NCBI RefSeq assembly: GCF_900292035.1
Contig: NZ_OMPO01000001.1
Span: forward strand, 124,001-188,000
DNA from: Blastococcus sp. Marseille-P5729
Lineage (GTDB): Bacteria > Actinomycetota > Actinomycetes > Mycobacteriales > Antricoccaceae
Direction of reading: 5' to 3'
Length of the DNA: 64,000 bases
Shown here: positions 35,886 through 44,498 of the stretch, piece by piece
How positions within the stretch are numbered: position 1 is the stretch's first letter
Layout: each line of letters begins with the position of its first letter
Made by a program: the position numbers and the translations under genes
The notes under the pieces: model-generated
The model's database searches: none
The model's input: only the letters and a program-made list of their open reading frames with translations
What the model was told of the DNA's origin: nothing

Positions 35886-37180
35886 GTCGCCAGCTGGGCG
35901 GCCATGGCGATGATCTCGGGCTCGGCGAACCGCCGTCCGATCAGCTGCAGGCCGATGGGCAACCCGTCGCCTCCTGTGCCGGCCGGGAACGAGACCGACG
36001 GCAGGTTCGGGTAGGTCGCCAGGCCGGCCCAGGCCAGTTGCTCTCCGCAGGGTGTCTCCTCGCCGTCGATCAGGATGGTGCGGCGCTCCATGGTGAGCTC
36101 GTCCAGGGGGAAGGCCGTGGTGCCGAACACGGGCGCCAGGACGGCGTCGTACTGATCGCTCAGGGTCCGCTCCCAGGCGCGGACGGTGCGTTGTTGCTGA
36201 TCGAGCAGGTTGAACCACGCGGGCAGGGTCACGGGATCGATGCCCGCCGGGGCGGCGCCGCGCGAGAGCACGGTCAGCAGCAGCTTGATGTAGTCACGGT
36301 GCAGTGCGCCGAGGTCCGGGAGCGTGGGGGAGCGGTCGATGTGCGCGCCGCGAGCCTCGGCGGCCGCGCAGCGCTCGTCGATCACCCGTGCCACCTCGCT
36401 GTCGATCCGACCGACCGGATGGCGGTCGATCACTGCGATCCGGGCACCGGCGAGATCGGTGCGGCGCGGCTCGGGCAGCGGGTGGTCGGCGATGATGCCC
36501 AGCAGCAGCGAGATGTCCTCGGGGGTGCGGGCCAGCGGGCCGGCGACGCTCAGCGGCAGCTCGCCGCCGTCCGTACCGGGGAGCCAGTGGCCCTCGCGGG
36601 AGACCAGACCAAAGGTCGGCTTCAGCCCCCAGACGCCGCAGAATCCCGCGGGCAGCCGGATCGACCCGCCGATGTCTGAGCCGATCTCGGCGGTGACGTA
36701 GCCGGCCGCGAGCGAGGCGGCGGAGCCACCGGAGGAGCCGCCGGACGAGCGGCCGTGCAGGTGTGGATTGTGGGTGGCCCCGTAGATCGGGTTGACCGAC
36801 AGGAAGTCCGCCAGCGACGGCGGCACGTTGGTCTTGCCGAGAATCACCGCTCCGGCGTCCTTGAGGCGCCGTACGGCGCGCGCATCGCGCTGGGCGATGA
36901 ACTCGCGGTGCTCGGTCAGTCCCCAGGTCGTGGGCAGGCCGGCGACGTCATAGCTCTCCTTGACCGTCATGGGCACCCCGAGCATCGGGCCGCGGTCTCC
37001 GGCGGCCCGCCGGCGGTCGGCCTCGCGCGCCGACTCCAGGGCCCGGTCGAAGTCGCGGACGACGACCGCGTTGATCTCGTCGTCGCGCTGCTCGATCCGC
37101 GCGATCGCCTCCTCGGCCGCGCCTACGGCGCTCAGCTCGCCTGCGGCGATCCGCTGCGCCAGGGCTGTGATCTCTCCCAC
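35882..37180 (-). CDS. Amidase (amidase-signature family)
   Basis: Amide hydrolase of 432 aa, second amidase in the window. Triad: Lys in [15 protein letters not shown], cis-Ser in [13 protein letters not shown] and nucleophilic Ser in [12 protein letters not shown]. It diverges well from the first amidase and has no GatC-like partner. Its stop overlaps the gcvP stop by 4 bases (CTAG), a convergent pair. It could act on aryl or aliphatic amides; the substrate is unknown. The gene lies 60 bases downstream of the coaA stop, in the opposite direction from gcvP. Confidence 0.87.
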
Positions 37181-37240
37181 GTCCCATCACCTCGCCGCCG
37201 ACCTTAGCGCGGGCTACCGGCATGGTCACGCCGAGGGCGG

Positions 37241-38245
37241 CTAGATGCGGCGCAGCCGGATTCGCTCGACGGCGTGGTTCTCACCCTTGGTGAGGATCAG
37301 CCGGGCCCGGGCGCGGGTCGGCAGGATGTTCTGGGTCAGGTTCGGCCCGTTGATCGACTCCCAGATCCCGGAGGCGGTCTGGATCGCCTCGTCCTCGGTG
37401 AGCCTGGTGAAGTGCTTGAAGAACGAGTTGGGATCGGTGAACGCGGTCTGACGCAGCGCCATGAAGCGGTCGATGTACCACTTCTTGATCACCCGCTCGG
37501 CGGCGTCGACGTACACCGAGAAGTCGAAGAAGTCGGACAGGAAGACCGGCGGGACCTTGCCGTTGCGCGCCACGCCGTGCTGCAGGACGTTCAAACCCTC
37601 GATGATGAGGATGTCCGGGTTGGAGACGATCTGCTTCTGGTCCGGGATCACGTCGTAGACCAGGTGCGAGTACAGGGGCGCGGCGACCTCATGACGGCCG
37701 GCCTTCACCTCGCCGACGAACTGCAGCAGTGAGCGACGGTCATAGGACTCGGGGAAGCCCTTGCGGTCCAGCAGGCCACGCTCCTCCAGGACGGCGTTCG
37801 GGTACAGGAAGCCGTCGGTGGTCACGAGGTCGACCCGTGGCGTCTCGGGCCACCGGGAAAGAAGGGTCTGCAGGAGGCGGGCCGTGGTGGACTTCCCGAC
37901 GGCCACTGATCCGGACACCGCGATGACGAACGGCACCTTCTTCTCGGTCGAGCGAAGGAACTCGCGCTGCGCGTCCCAGACTCTCTGCGTACCCATCGCG
38001 TAGAGGTTCAGCAACCTCGACAGGGGGAGGTAGACCGACTCGACCTCCTGCAGGTCGATCCGCTCACCGAGCCCGGCGATCTTCTCGAGCTCCTCGGCGC
38101 TCAGCGGAAGCGGGGTGCTCTCGGCGAGCTCCTCCCACTCCTGACGGTCGAACTCCAGGAACAGGTGCGGGACGTTGTCCAGCCTCCGCGGACGCTTCTT
38201 CACCGGGGGCCGGGGCTGCGCGGGAGCCGGCTGAGGTTCGCACAT
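37241..38245 (-). CDS. coaA: Type I pantothenate kinase
   Basis: First enzyme of coenzyme A synthesis, phosphorylating pantothenate; 334 aa from ATG 38245. It has Walker A GSVAVGKST (about residue 110), TTDGFLYPNAVLEERGL, LIIEGLNVLQ and the C-terminal block NILPTRARARLILTK, all conserved with E. coli CoaA. The ORF stays open to 38314, but the extra 23 residues are not family-like and MCEPQPAPAQ fits the variable N-terminus. A Pro-rich lead (about 20 residues) precedes the conserved FLEFDR. CoA feedback inhibition is known for the type. Confidence 0.95.
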   Translation of the reverse strand: MCEPQPAPAQPRPPVKKRPRRLDNVPHLFLEFDRQEWEELAESTPLPLSAEELEKIAGLGERIDLQEVESVYLPLSRLLNLYAMGTQRVWDAQREFLRSTEKKVPFVIAVSGSVAVGKSTTARLLQTLLSRWPETPRVDLVTTDGFLYPNAVLEERGLLDRKGFPESYDRRSLLQFVGEVKAGRHEVAAPLYSHLVYDVIPDQKQIVSNPDILIIEGLNVLQHGVARNGKVPPVFLSDFFDFSVYVDAAERVIKKWYIDRFMALRQTAFTDPNSFFKHFTRLTEDEAIQTASGIWESINGPNLTQNILPTRARARLILTKGENHAVERIRLRRI

Positions 38246-38358
38246 CGGTCCATCTTCTGATGTGTGCCGCTGCCTTGTCTGCCCGTTGCGGCCCTTTTCA
38301 CACGCCCCGTACACCGCACCGCTCGTGACGGTGCGCGACGCGTTCCGATCCGGCCGCC

Positions 38359-38364
38359 TAGAAT
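38359..38364 (+). promoter_or_regulatory. -10 element TAGAAT of mtr
   Basis: TAGAAT lies 43 bases before the ATG at 38407, which has an AGAGGAG ribosome site at 38395. A short leader is expected. Confidence 0.4.
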
Positions 38365-38406
38365 CCTGGGAGCCCGGCCGGGCAGATCCCCCGCAGAGGA
38401 GACCGA

Positions 38407-39837
38407 ATGAGCGAGCGCCACTTCGACCTGATCATCATCGGGACCGGCTCGGGCAACTCCATCATCGGCCCGGAGCACGACGATCTCGAGATCGCGATCA
38501 TCGAGAAGGGCGTGTTCGGTGGGACCTGCCTGAACGTCGGCTGCATCCCGACGAAGATGTTCGTCTATCCGGCCGACGTGGTCGCGTCCGCGCGCCACGC
38601 GCACGGGCTCGGTGTCGACCTCGGCGAGGCGAAGGTCGACTGGCCCGCGATCCGTGACCGGATTTTCGGGCGCATCGACCAGATCCCGCCGGCCGGCGAG
38701 GCCTACCGGGAGTCGCTGCCGCACGTGACGGTCTACAAGGGGACGGCGCGGTTCGTCGGTGAGCGGGCGATCGACACCGGCACCGGCGAGACGATCACCG
38801 GCGAGCAGATCGTGGTCGCGGCCGGCGGCCGGCCGGCCATGATGCCCGTCGAGGGCCTCGACGCGCCGGATCCGGAACGCGGTGTGCACACCAGCGACAC
38901 GGTGATGCGCCTCGACTCCCTGCCGCCCCGGATGGCGATCATCGGCGCGGGCTTCATCGCGGCCGAGTTCGCGCACGTGTTCTCGTCGTTCGGCGTCGAC
39001 GTGCGGTGGCTGCAGCGCAGCGAGGTGGCGTTGCGCAGCGAGGACGCGAGCATCGCCCATGCCTTCACCAAGCTGTGGGCCGATCGTGGGGTGCTGCAGC
39101 TGCAGACGAAGGTGACCGCGGCCTCGTATGACGGCGGCGTGTGGACGCTCACCACCGAGGGCCCGGCCGGCGAGAGCGAGGTGGAGGTCGAGGCCGTCCT
39201 GGTGGCGATCGGCCGCACGCCCAACACGGACCTGCTCGACGCCGCCGCTGGCGGGCTGCAGATGCACGATGACGGGCGGATCGTCGTCGATGAGTACGGA
39301 CGCACCAGCGTTCCGGGTGTGTGGGCGCTCGGCGACATCGCCAGCGAGTACCAGCTCAAGCACGTCGCGAACCACGAGGCCCGGATCGTCGCGCACAACC
39401 TCACGCACCCTGACGAGCTGCAGGCATTCGACCACCGCTATGTACCGCACGCCGTCTTCGGCTCGCCGCAGATCGCCTCCTTCGGACAGACCGAGCACCA
39501 GCTGCGCGATGCGAACGTCGACTACCTCGTCAAGGTGCAGCGGTACGCCGACATCGCCTACGGCTGGGCGATGGAGGACGACACCGGTATCTGCAAGGTG
39601 CTGGCCGATGCCGGCACCGGGCAGATCCTCGGCGCGCACGTGATGGGCTACCAGGCCGCAGCGGTGATCCAGCCGCTGATCCAGGCTGCGTCGTTCGGGC
39701 AGCGGCCGGACGACGTCGCCCGCGGCCAGTACTGGATCCATCCGGCGATCAGCGAGGTCGTCGAGAACGCGCTCCTCGGGCTGCATGCCCCTGATGAGGT
39801 CGAGCATGAGCCTCACACCGAGGAACTCGCTCAGTAG
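38407..39837 (+). CDS. mtr: Mycothione reductase
   Basis: FAD-dependent disulfide reductase of 476 aa that regenerates mycothiol from mycothione with NADPH. FAD site IIGTGSGNSII, the redox cysteines in GGTCLNVGCIPTKMFV, NAD(P) site IIGAGFIAAEFAHVF, ALGDIAS and the C-terminal catalytic His segment GQYWIHPAISEVVENALLGL match M. tuberculosis Mtr. The GTGSGNS start distinguishes it from dihydrolipoamide dehydrogenases (GxGxGG). Together with mshA/mshB and the cys genes it belongs to low-molecular-weight thiol metabolism. Confidence 0.93.
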   Translation: MSERHFDLIIIGTGSGNSIIGPEHDDLEIAIIEKGVFGGTCLNVGCIPTKMFVYPADVVASARHAHGLGVDLGEAKVDWPAIRDRIFGRIDQIPPAGEAYRESLPHVTVYKGTARFVGERAIDTGTGETITGEQIVVAAGGRPAMMPVEGLDAPDPERGVHTSDTVMRLDSLPPRMAIIGAGFIAAEFAHVFSSFGVDVRWLQRSEVALRSEDASIAHAFTKLWADRGVLQLQTKVTAASYDGGVWTLTTEGPAGESEVEVEAVLVAIGRTPNTDLLDAAAGGLQMHDDGRIVVDEYGRTSVPGVWALGDIASEYQLKHVANHEARIVAHNLTHPDELQAFDHRYVPHAVFGSPQIASFGQTEHQLRDANVDYLVKVQRYADIAYGWAMEDDTGICKVLADAGTGQILGAHVMGYQAAAVIQPLIQAASFGQRPDDVARGQYWIHPAISEVVENALLGLHAPDEVEHEPHTEELAQ

Positions 39838-39851
39838 CGTTCGCGGGTGCC

Positions 39852-40448
39852 TCAGATGTGCCACATGAGGGCGTGGTCGGCCAGCTCAGGGCTACTGGCC
39901 TTCGCCGGTATCCCGGTCGCGACGCAGTCGGCAGGCACGTCCTTCACCACGACCGCGTTGGCGCCGACCTGGCTGCGTGCTCCCACCACGACCGGACCGA
40001 GGATCTTCGCCCCGGTGCCGACGATCACGCCGTCCTCGAGGGTGGGGTGTCGCTTGATGCGATCGAGTGTCTTGCCGCCCAGATTGACGCCGTTATAGAG
40101 CATTACGTCATCGCCGATCTCCGAGGTCTCGCCGATGACGACCCCCATGCCGTGGTCGATGAAGAACCGGCGTCCGATGCGCGCGCCCGGGTGGATCTCG
40201 ATGCCGGTGACGGCCCGGGTGAGGTAGGCGAGCACGCGGGGCACCAGGCGCGTCCGCCCCCGGTGCCACAGGTGGTGGATGAGCCGGTGCATCCAGACGG
40301 CGTGCAGACCGGGGTAGGTCAGGGCCATGATGAGCGTCGAGCCGGAGGCGGGGTCCATGCGTTTGGCGGTGGCGATGTCCTCGCGGAACCGCGCGACCAG
40401 GCCAACCCGCTCAGGGGAGTAGGAACCTGCCTCCGGCTCGGTGCACAT
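39852..40448 (-). CDS. cysE: Serine O-acetyltransferase
   Basis: Acetylates serine with acetyl-CoA, first step of cysteine synthesis; 198 aa. The left-handed beta-helix hexapeptide repeats begin near residue 80 ([20 protein letters not shown]), with [20 protein letters not shown] containing catalytic residues, then [19 protein letters not shown]. Short N-terminal helical domain as in EpsC/SAT of Gram-positives. It is separated from cysK by only 4 bases, so they form an operon. The C-terminus ADHALMWHI could dock in CysK; the final Ile is the residue used for CysK binding in other species. Confidence 0.94.
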   Translation of the reverse strand: MCTEPEAGSYSPERVGLVARFREDIATAKRMDPASGSTLIMALTYPGLHAVWMHRLIHHLWHRGRTRLVPRVLAYLTRAVTGIEIHPGARIGRRFFIDHGMGVVIGETSEIGDDVMLYNGVNLGGKTLDRIKRHPTLEDGVIVGTGAKILGPVVVGARSQVGANAVVVKDVPADCVATGIPAKASSPELADHALMWHI

Positions 40449-40452
40449 GCGA

Positions 40453-41382
40453 CTAGTCCAGCAGGTCCTTGTACAGGTCCGTGGTCAGATAGCGCTCGCC
40501 GTACGACGGGATGACGACGACGATCTTCTTGCCCTTGTTCTCCTCGCGCGAGGCGATCTCCGAGGCAGCCTTCAGCGCAGCACCGGAGGAGATGCCCACC
40601 AGCAGGCCCTCTTCCTTGGCGGCCCGGCGAGCCCACTCGATCGCGGTGTCGGCGTTGACGTCGATGACCTCGTCGTACACCTCACGGTTGAGGATCTCGG
40701 GGACGAAGTTCGCGCCGAGGCCCTGGATGCGGTGCGGGCCGGGCTGCCCGCCGTTGAGGATCGGCGACTCCGCCGGCTCGACCGCGACGATCTTCAGCTC
40801 GGGCTTCTGCTCCTTGAGGTAGCCACCGGCGCCGGTGATCGTGCCGCCGGTCCCGATACCGCTGACCAGGATGTCGACCTGGCCGTCGGTGTCCTTCCAG
40901 ATCTCCGGGCCGGTGGTGTCGCGATGAATCTTGGGGTTGGCCGGGTTGGCGAACTGCCGGGCCTCGACGGCGCCGCGCTCCTTGGCGATCTCCGCGGCCT
41001 TCTCGACCGCGCCCTTCATGCCCGCCTTCGGGTCGGTCAGCACCAGCTCGGCGCCGTACGCGCGCAGCAGGGCGCGGCGCTCCTTCGACATCGACTCGGG
41101 CATGGTCAGGACCACCTTGTAGCCGCGGGCGGCGCCCACCATTGCCAGGGCGATGCCGGTGTTGCCCGAGGTGCCCTCGACGATCGTGCCGCCGGGCTTC
41201 AGCGAGCCGTCCTTCTCGGCTGCGTCGATGATGGCGGCACCGATGCGGTCCTTGACCGAGGCTGCCGGGTTGTAGAACTCGAGCTTGGCGTACACCTCGG
41301 CCTGGCCCGGATCGATGAGCCGGTTGATCTTGACCAGAGGGGTGCGCCCGACCAGGTCGGAGACGTTCTCGTAGACATTCAT
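40453..41382 (-). CDS. cysK: Cysteine synthase A
   Basis: O-acetylserine sulfhydrylase of 309 aa, PLP enzyme making cysteine from O-acetylserine and sulfide. The PLP lysine is in [11 protein letters not shown] (about residue 43), substrate loop [10 protein letters not shown], and PLP-phosphate loop [16 protein letters not shown] 41382 is chosen because [20 protein letters not shown] matches the family start; the frame is open to 41451. A TAAGAT hexamer on the minus strand at 41454-41459 may be its -10. It heads the cysK-cysE pair. No CysB or CymR-type regulator is nearby. Confidence 0.96.
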   Translation of the reverse strand: MNVYENVSDLVGRTPLVKINRLIDPGQAEVYAKLEFYNPAASVKDRIGAAIIDAAEKDGSLKPGGTIVEGTSGNTGIALAMVGAARGYKVVLTMPESMSKERRALLRAYGAELVLTDPKAGMKGAVEKAAEIAKERGAVEARQFANPANPKIHRDTTGPEIWKDTDGQVDILVSGIGTGGTITGAGGYLKEQKPELKIVAVEPAESPILNGGQPGPHRIQGLGANFVPEILNREVYDEVIDVNADTAIEWARRAAKEEGLLVGISSGAALKAASEIASREENKGKKIVVVIPSYGERYLTTDLYKDLLD

Positions 41383-41590
41383 GAGTGCGGAGTGTCCGTT
41401 CTGTAGGAGTCGAGGAAGGTGGTCGTGACGTTCAACTTTCAACCACGGCAATTATCTTAGTCCTTCTGCCGCGGCGCTCACAGTGCGGTGGCAAAGATCC
41501 TCCGCGCGGCTGCGGCCGCTCACTACGCTATGTGCCGCGACGCGATGCGCAACCGGGCCATCGCCGCACGCGGGACGGGAGGGCAGAGCG

Positions 41591-42328
41591 TTGCGCAGCA
41601 TCGCCCTCGACCAGCTCACCGGCTTTGTCGACGAGCGCTTCTTCGCCGCGGGAGATCTGACCCGGCTCGCGCTCGCAGTCACGGTAGCGGCGGCGGCGTT
41701 CGCGGTCGGCGCAGACCCGGTCTGGCGGCACCTGCGGTATCTGGTCACCACGGTGCACGAGCTTGGGCACGTCGTCGTCGGATGGTTCGTGGGCCGCAGG
41801 GTGCAGTCCGTCCGTCTGCACCACGACACCAGTGGGTTGACCGTCACGAGCGGGCGAGCCACCGGGCCGGGGATCTTCTTTCTCTATGTCGCCGGATACC
41901 CGGCGCCGGCGGTCGCGGGCTTCTTCATCCTGTGGGCGGTGATCTACCGCAGGGCCGGTTGGGCGATGGCGGTACTGCTGGTCCTGCTCCTCGTGGCGCT
42001 ACTGCTCGTCCGCAATGTGTTCGGCGCCGTCATCATCCTGGCTCAGATCGCCGCGTTCGGCGGGGTCTGGGTCTGGAACGAACCGCGCGTGCTGGCGGCG
42101 GTGCTCACCCTCGCGGGGTCGGTGCTGGCGCTCGGCGGGTTGCGCGCGTGTCTGGACCTCGTCGGCACCCAGCGCAGGCGAGGCAGCAAGACCTCGGACG
42201 CTGCGATCCTCGGGCGCCAGACGCGCCTCGGCGCGGCCTTCTGGGCCTACGCCTTCCTCGCCCTCTCGCTGCTGCTGGTCGGCGTCACCGGACTGATGCT
42301 CTACGCACAGTCCGCCACCTTGAGCTAG
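41591..42328 (+). CDS. M50B-like membrane metalloprotease
   Basis: Membrane protein of 245 aa with about six hydrophobic segments and the zinc-protease motif HELGH in TTVHELGHVVVGWFVGRR (about residue 55), M50-like. Substrate unknown; S2P-like intramembrane cleavage is possible, and the family is often annotated M50B. The TTG at 41591 is chosen from the GGGAGGG 7 bases upstream; an upstream start at 41483 is possible but would add a non-hydrophobic lead. It overlaps the stop of the convergent DUF1992 gene by 4 bases. Confidence 0.72.
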   Translation: MRSIALDQLTGFVDERFFAAGDLTRLALAVTVAAAAFAVGADPVWRHLRYLVTTVHELGHVVVGWFVGRRVQSVRLHHDTSGLTVTSGRATGPGIFFLYVAGYPAPAVAGFFILWAVIYRRAGWAMAVLLVLLLVALLLVRNVFGAVIILAQIAAFGGVWVWNEPRVLAAVLTLAGSVLALGGLRACLDLVGTQRRRGSKTSDAAILGRQTRLGAAFWAYAFLALSLLLVGVTGLMLYAQSATLS

Positions 42329-42696
42329 CCTCTCGTGGCCCGCCAGCGCTGCACGACCGCATCGGCATTGACCGGCGACAAGCCCAGCGGCGGCCCGGAC
42401 TGGGGCGTGCGGATCGCGTCCGCGATGCGGTCGTTCAGCTCGCGCAGCGCCTGCCGGACGTCGTCCTCGTCGGTCATCTCCTTGATCGCGGCGAGGGTGA
42501 GCTCGGCGTCCTTGCGCAGCTGCAGGGTGGGCGGCAGGTAGGACAGGCCCTCGCGCTTCATCAGCTTGCGGACCCACCAGTACTCGCTGTCGTCGGAAAG
42601 ATCCAGCGGCTTGCCGGACCCTGCGAGGTTGTCGAACTTGCCCTCGGCCTGGGCCTGGGCGATCTGCTTGTCGATCCAGCTCTGGTAGCCCGTCAT
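42325..42696 (-). CDS. DUF1992 (DnaJC28-like) protein
   Basis: Soluble protein of 123 aa, family of the DnaJ homolog subfamily C member 28 conserved domain. Start MTGYQSWIDKQIAQAQAEGK, then FDNLAGSGKPLDLSDD and the DD-rich motif typical of the family. No J domain is present. Function unknown. Its ATG overlaps the stop of a short upstream reading frame (42695-42693) in ATGA; that upstream frame is only about 33 codons and may not be a gene. Confidence 0.85.
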   Translation of the reverse strand: MTGYQSWIDKQIAQAQAEGKFDNLAGSGKPLDLSDDSEYWWVRKLMKREGLSYLPPTLQLRKDAELTLAAIKEMTDEDDVRQALRELNDRIADAIRTPQSGPPLGLSPVNADAVVQRWRATRG

Positions 42697-42855
42697 GCCC
42701 GCGATCCTAGGCCGTGGGCAGCGGCGATCGCCTCGGACGAATCGCACGCCCTGCGCCAGCGCAGCACGGCCGCCAGGCCATCGGTGCAGGCCACGTTGGA
42801 GGCGATGGTCGAGCGGGCGGGATAGTGTTTCTCTACCGACCGCGAAGGAGCTCGC

Positions 42856-43359
42856 ATGAAGCTGTCTGATGCGCCGACCACCGAGGCCGAGATCGAGATC
42901 GCGGCCTCCGCCGCCTTCGTCTGGGAGATCGTCGCCGATCTGCAGACGCCGTCCCTCACGAGCCCCGAGTTCAAGGGAGCCGAGTGGCTCGACGGCGCCA
43001 CTGCCCCGGCCGTCGGCGCCCGGTTCGTTGGCCGCAACTCGCACCCGGCCATCGGCAACTGGGAGACCACCTCACACGTGATCAAGGTCGACGAGCCCCG
43101 CGAGCTCGCGTATGCCGTCACTGATGCCGACGAGCCGGCCGCGGTATGGCGCTATGTCATCACCCCGACCGACCACGACACCGTGGTGCTCAAGCAGATC
43201 GCGCAGATCGGCCCCGGCCGCAGCGGCCTGAGCCTCGCGATCGACCGGATGCCGGAGAAGGAGGACCGCATCGTCGCTCGGCGACTCGAGGAGCACCAGC
43301 AGAGCATTCGGGCCAACCTGGAGAAGATCAAGCAGGTCGCCGAGGGCGGGGAGCGCTAG
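42856..43359 (+). CDS. SRPBCC (START-like) family protein
   Basis: Protein of 167 aa with the helix-grip SRPBCC fold: STEAEIEIAASAAFVWEIVAD-like start (residues 5-28 region), then FKGAEWLDGA and VGARFVGRNSHPAIGNWET. Polyketide cyclase / lipid-binding type; no catalytic assignment possible. GAAGGAGC precedes the ATG and a -10-like TAGTGT lies at 42815-42820. The following LLM oxidoreductase starts 2 bases after its stop, so they are co-transcribed and may act on the same hydrophobic substrate. Confidence 0.82.
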   Translation: MKLSDAPTTEAEIEIAASAAFVWEIVADLQTPSLTSPEFKGAEWLDGATAPAVGARFVGRNSHPAIGNWETTSHVIKVDEPRELAYAVTDADEPAAVWRYVITPTDHDTVVLKQIAQIGPGRSGLSLAIDRMPEKEDRIVARRLEEHQQSIRANLEKIKQVAEGGER

Positions 43360-43361
43360 GG

Positions 43362-44387
43362 GTGCGGATCGGGATCAGCGCCCAGCCGCACACGGCCGAA
43401 GGCCTGTACGTCGCGCTGGAGGCCGACGCGATGGGGGTCGACTCGCTATGGGCGCCGGAGGCGTGGGGATACGACTGCATGACGCCGCTGGCCTTCCTCG
43501 CGGCGCGGACGACGAACGCCCGGCTGATCAGCGGCATCGCCCAGATCGGCGCCCGGACGCCGGCGATGCTGGCCATGTCGGCGATGTCCCTGCAGCAGCT
43601 CAGCGGCGGCCGGTTCGTGCTCGGGCTCGGCGTGAGCGGGCCACAGGTGGTCGAGGGGTGGCACGGCGTACCGTTCGCCAAGCCCGTGCAGCGCACCCGC
43701 GAGACGATCGAGATCGTGCGGATGATCCTCCGCGGCGAGCGGGCGGCGTACGACGGCAAGAGCTACCAGCTTCCGCTACCCGGTGGCGAGGGCAAGAGCA
43801 TCCGATCGATGGAGCGCACTCCTGTGCATGTGCCGATCTGGCTCGCTGCGCTCGGGCCGGCCAACCTTCGGCTCACCGGCGAGCTCGCCGACGGGTGGAT
43901 CGGCAACTCCTTCATGCCAGGCACCGCCGGCGACGTGCTCGTGGCGCCGATCGCTGACGGAGCGCACGACGCCGGGCGGACCATGGGCGACATCGAGCTC
44001 TCGATCGCCGTGTCCCTAGAGTTCTGTGCCGAGTCGGAGGTCCCCGAGGTCGCGCGCAAGCACGCCGGCGGGTATGCCTTCACCTTCGGTGCCATGGGCA
44101 GCTCGAGCACGAACTTCTACAGCTCGGCCTTCGCACGGCAGGGGTTCGGTCCGCAGATCGAGGAGGTGCACCGCTTGTGGACCTCCGGCGACAGGGAGGG
44201 CGCCGCGGCCGCGGTTCCGGCGGAGATCGGGATCGGTACCAATCTCATCGGAACCCCATCGATGATCGCCGACCAGCTGGCCTCCTTCCAGGAGGCTGGG
44301 GTAAGCACGCTACGGGTGAACCTCGTGGGCGATCAGCCCGCACAGCAGGTACGCGACCTCGGCCGGCTGCTGGAGATGGCCGGCTAG
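43362..44387 (+). CDS. LLM-class flavin/F420-dependent oxidoreductase
   Basis: Luciferase-like barrel enzyme of 341 aa, starting at GTG 43362 2 bases after the SRPBCC stop. RIGISAQPHTAEGL, SLWAPEAWGYDCMTPL, QLSGGRFVLGLGVSGPQVVE and ELADGWIGNSFMPG are diagnostic. It shares these blocks with the enzyme at 19616 and is a paralog of the same subgroup, probably F420-dependent. The central part has a short insertion after YQLPLPGGEG. Substrate unknown. Confidence 0.87.
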   Translation: MRIGISAQPHTAEGLYVALEADAMGVDSLWAPEAWGYDCMTPLAFLAARTTNARLISGIAQIGARTPAMLAMSAMSLQQLSGGRFVLGLGVSGPQVVEGWHGVPFAKPVQRTRETIEIVRMILRGERAAYDGKSYQLPLPGGEGKSIRSMERTPVHVPIWLAALGPANLRLTGELADGWIGNSFMPGTAGDVLVAPIADGAHDAGRTMGDIELSIAVSLEFCAESEVPEVARKHAGGYAFTFGAMGSSSTNFYSSAFARQGFGPQIEEVHRLWTSGDREGAAAAVPAEIGIGTNLIGTPSMIADQLASFQEAGVSTLRVNLVGDQPAQQVRDLGRLLEMAG

Positions 44388-44498
44388 AGATTCTTCACAC
44401 GAGCCTCGGTCCGCGACACGCCGCGGGGAGGTGGCCGCCGCCTGCAACCTGTCGCAAGATGGACAGTCGCGAGTCTGGGACGGCGGGGAAGGACACTC

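Noticed and set aside
38200-39864. Minus-strand 554-aa frame antisense to mycothione reductase.
   Set aside because: The mtr gene is clear on the plus strand; this frame also runs into the coaA 5' region and has no family features.
42697-42855. Short minus-strand frame whose stop overlaps the DUF1992 start (ATGA).
   Set aside because: Only about 33 codons from the nearest GTG, no ribosome site and no recognisable motif, so a real gene cannot be supported.
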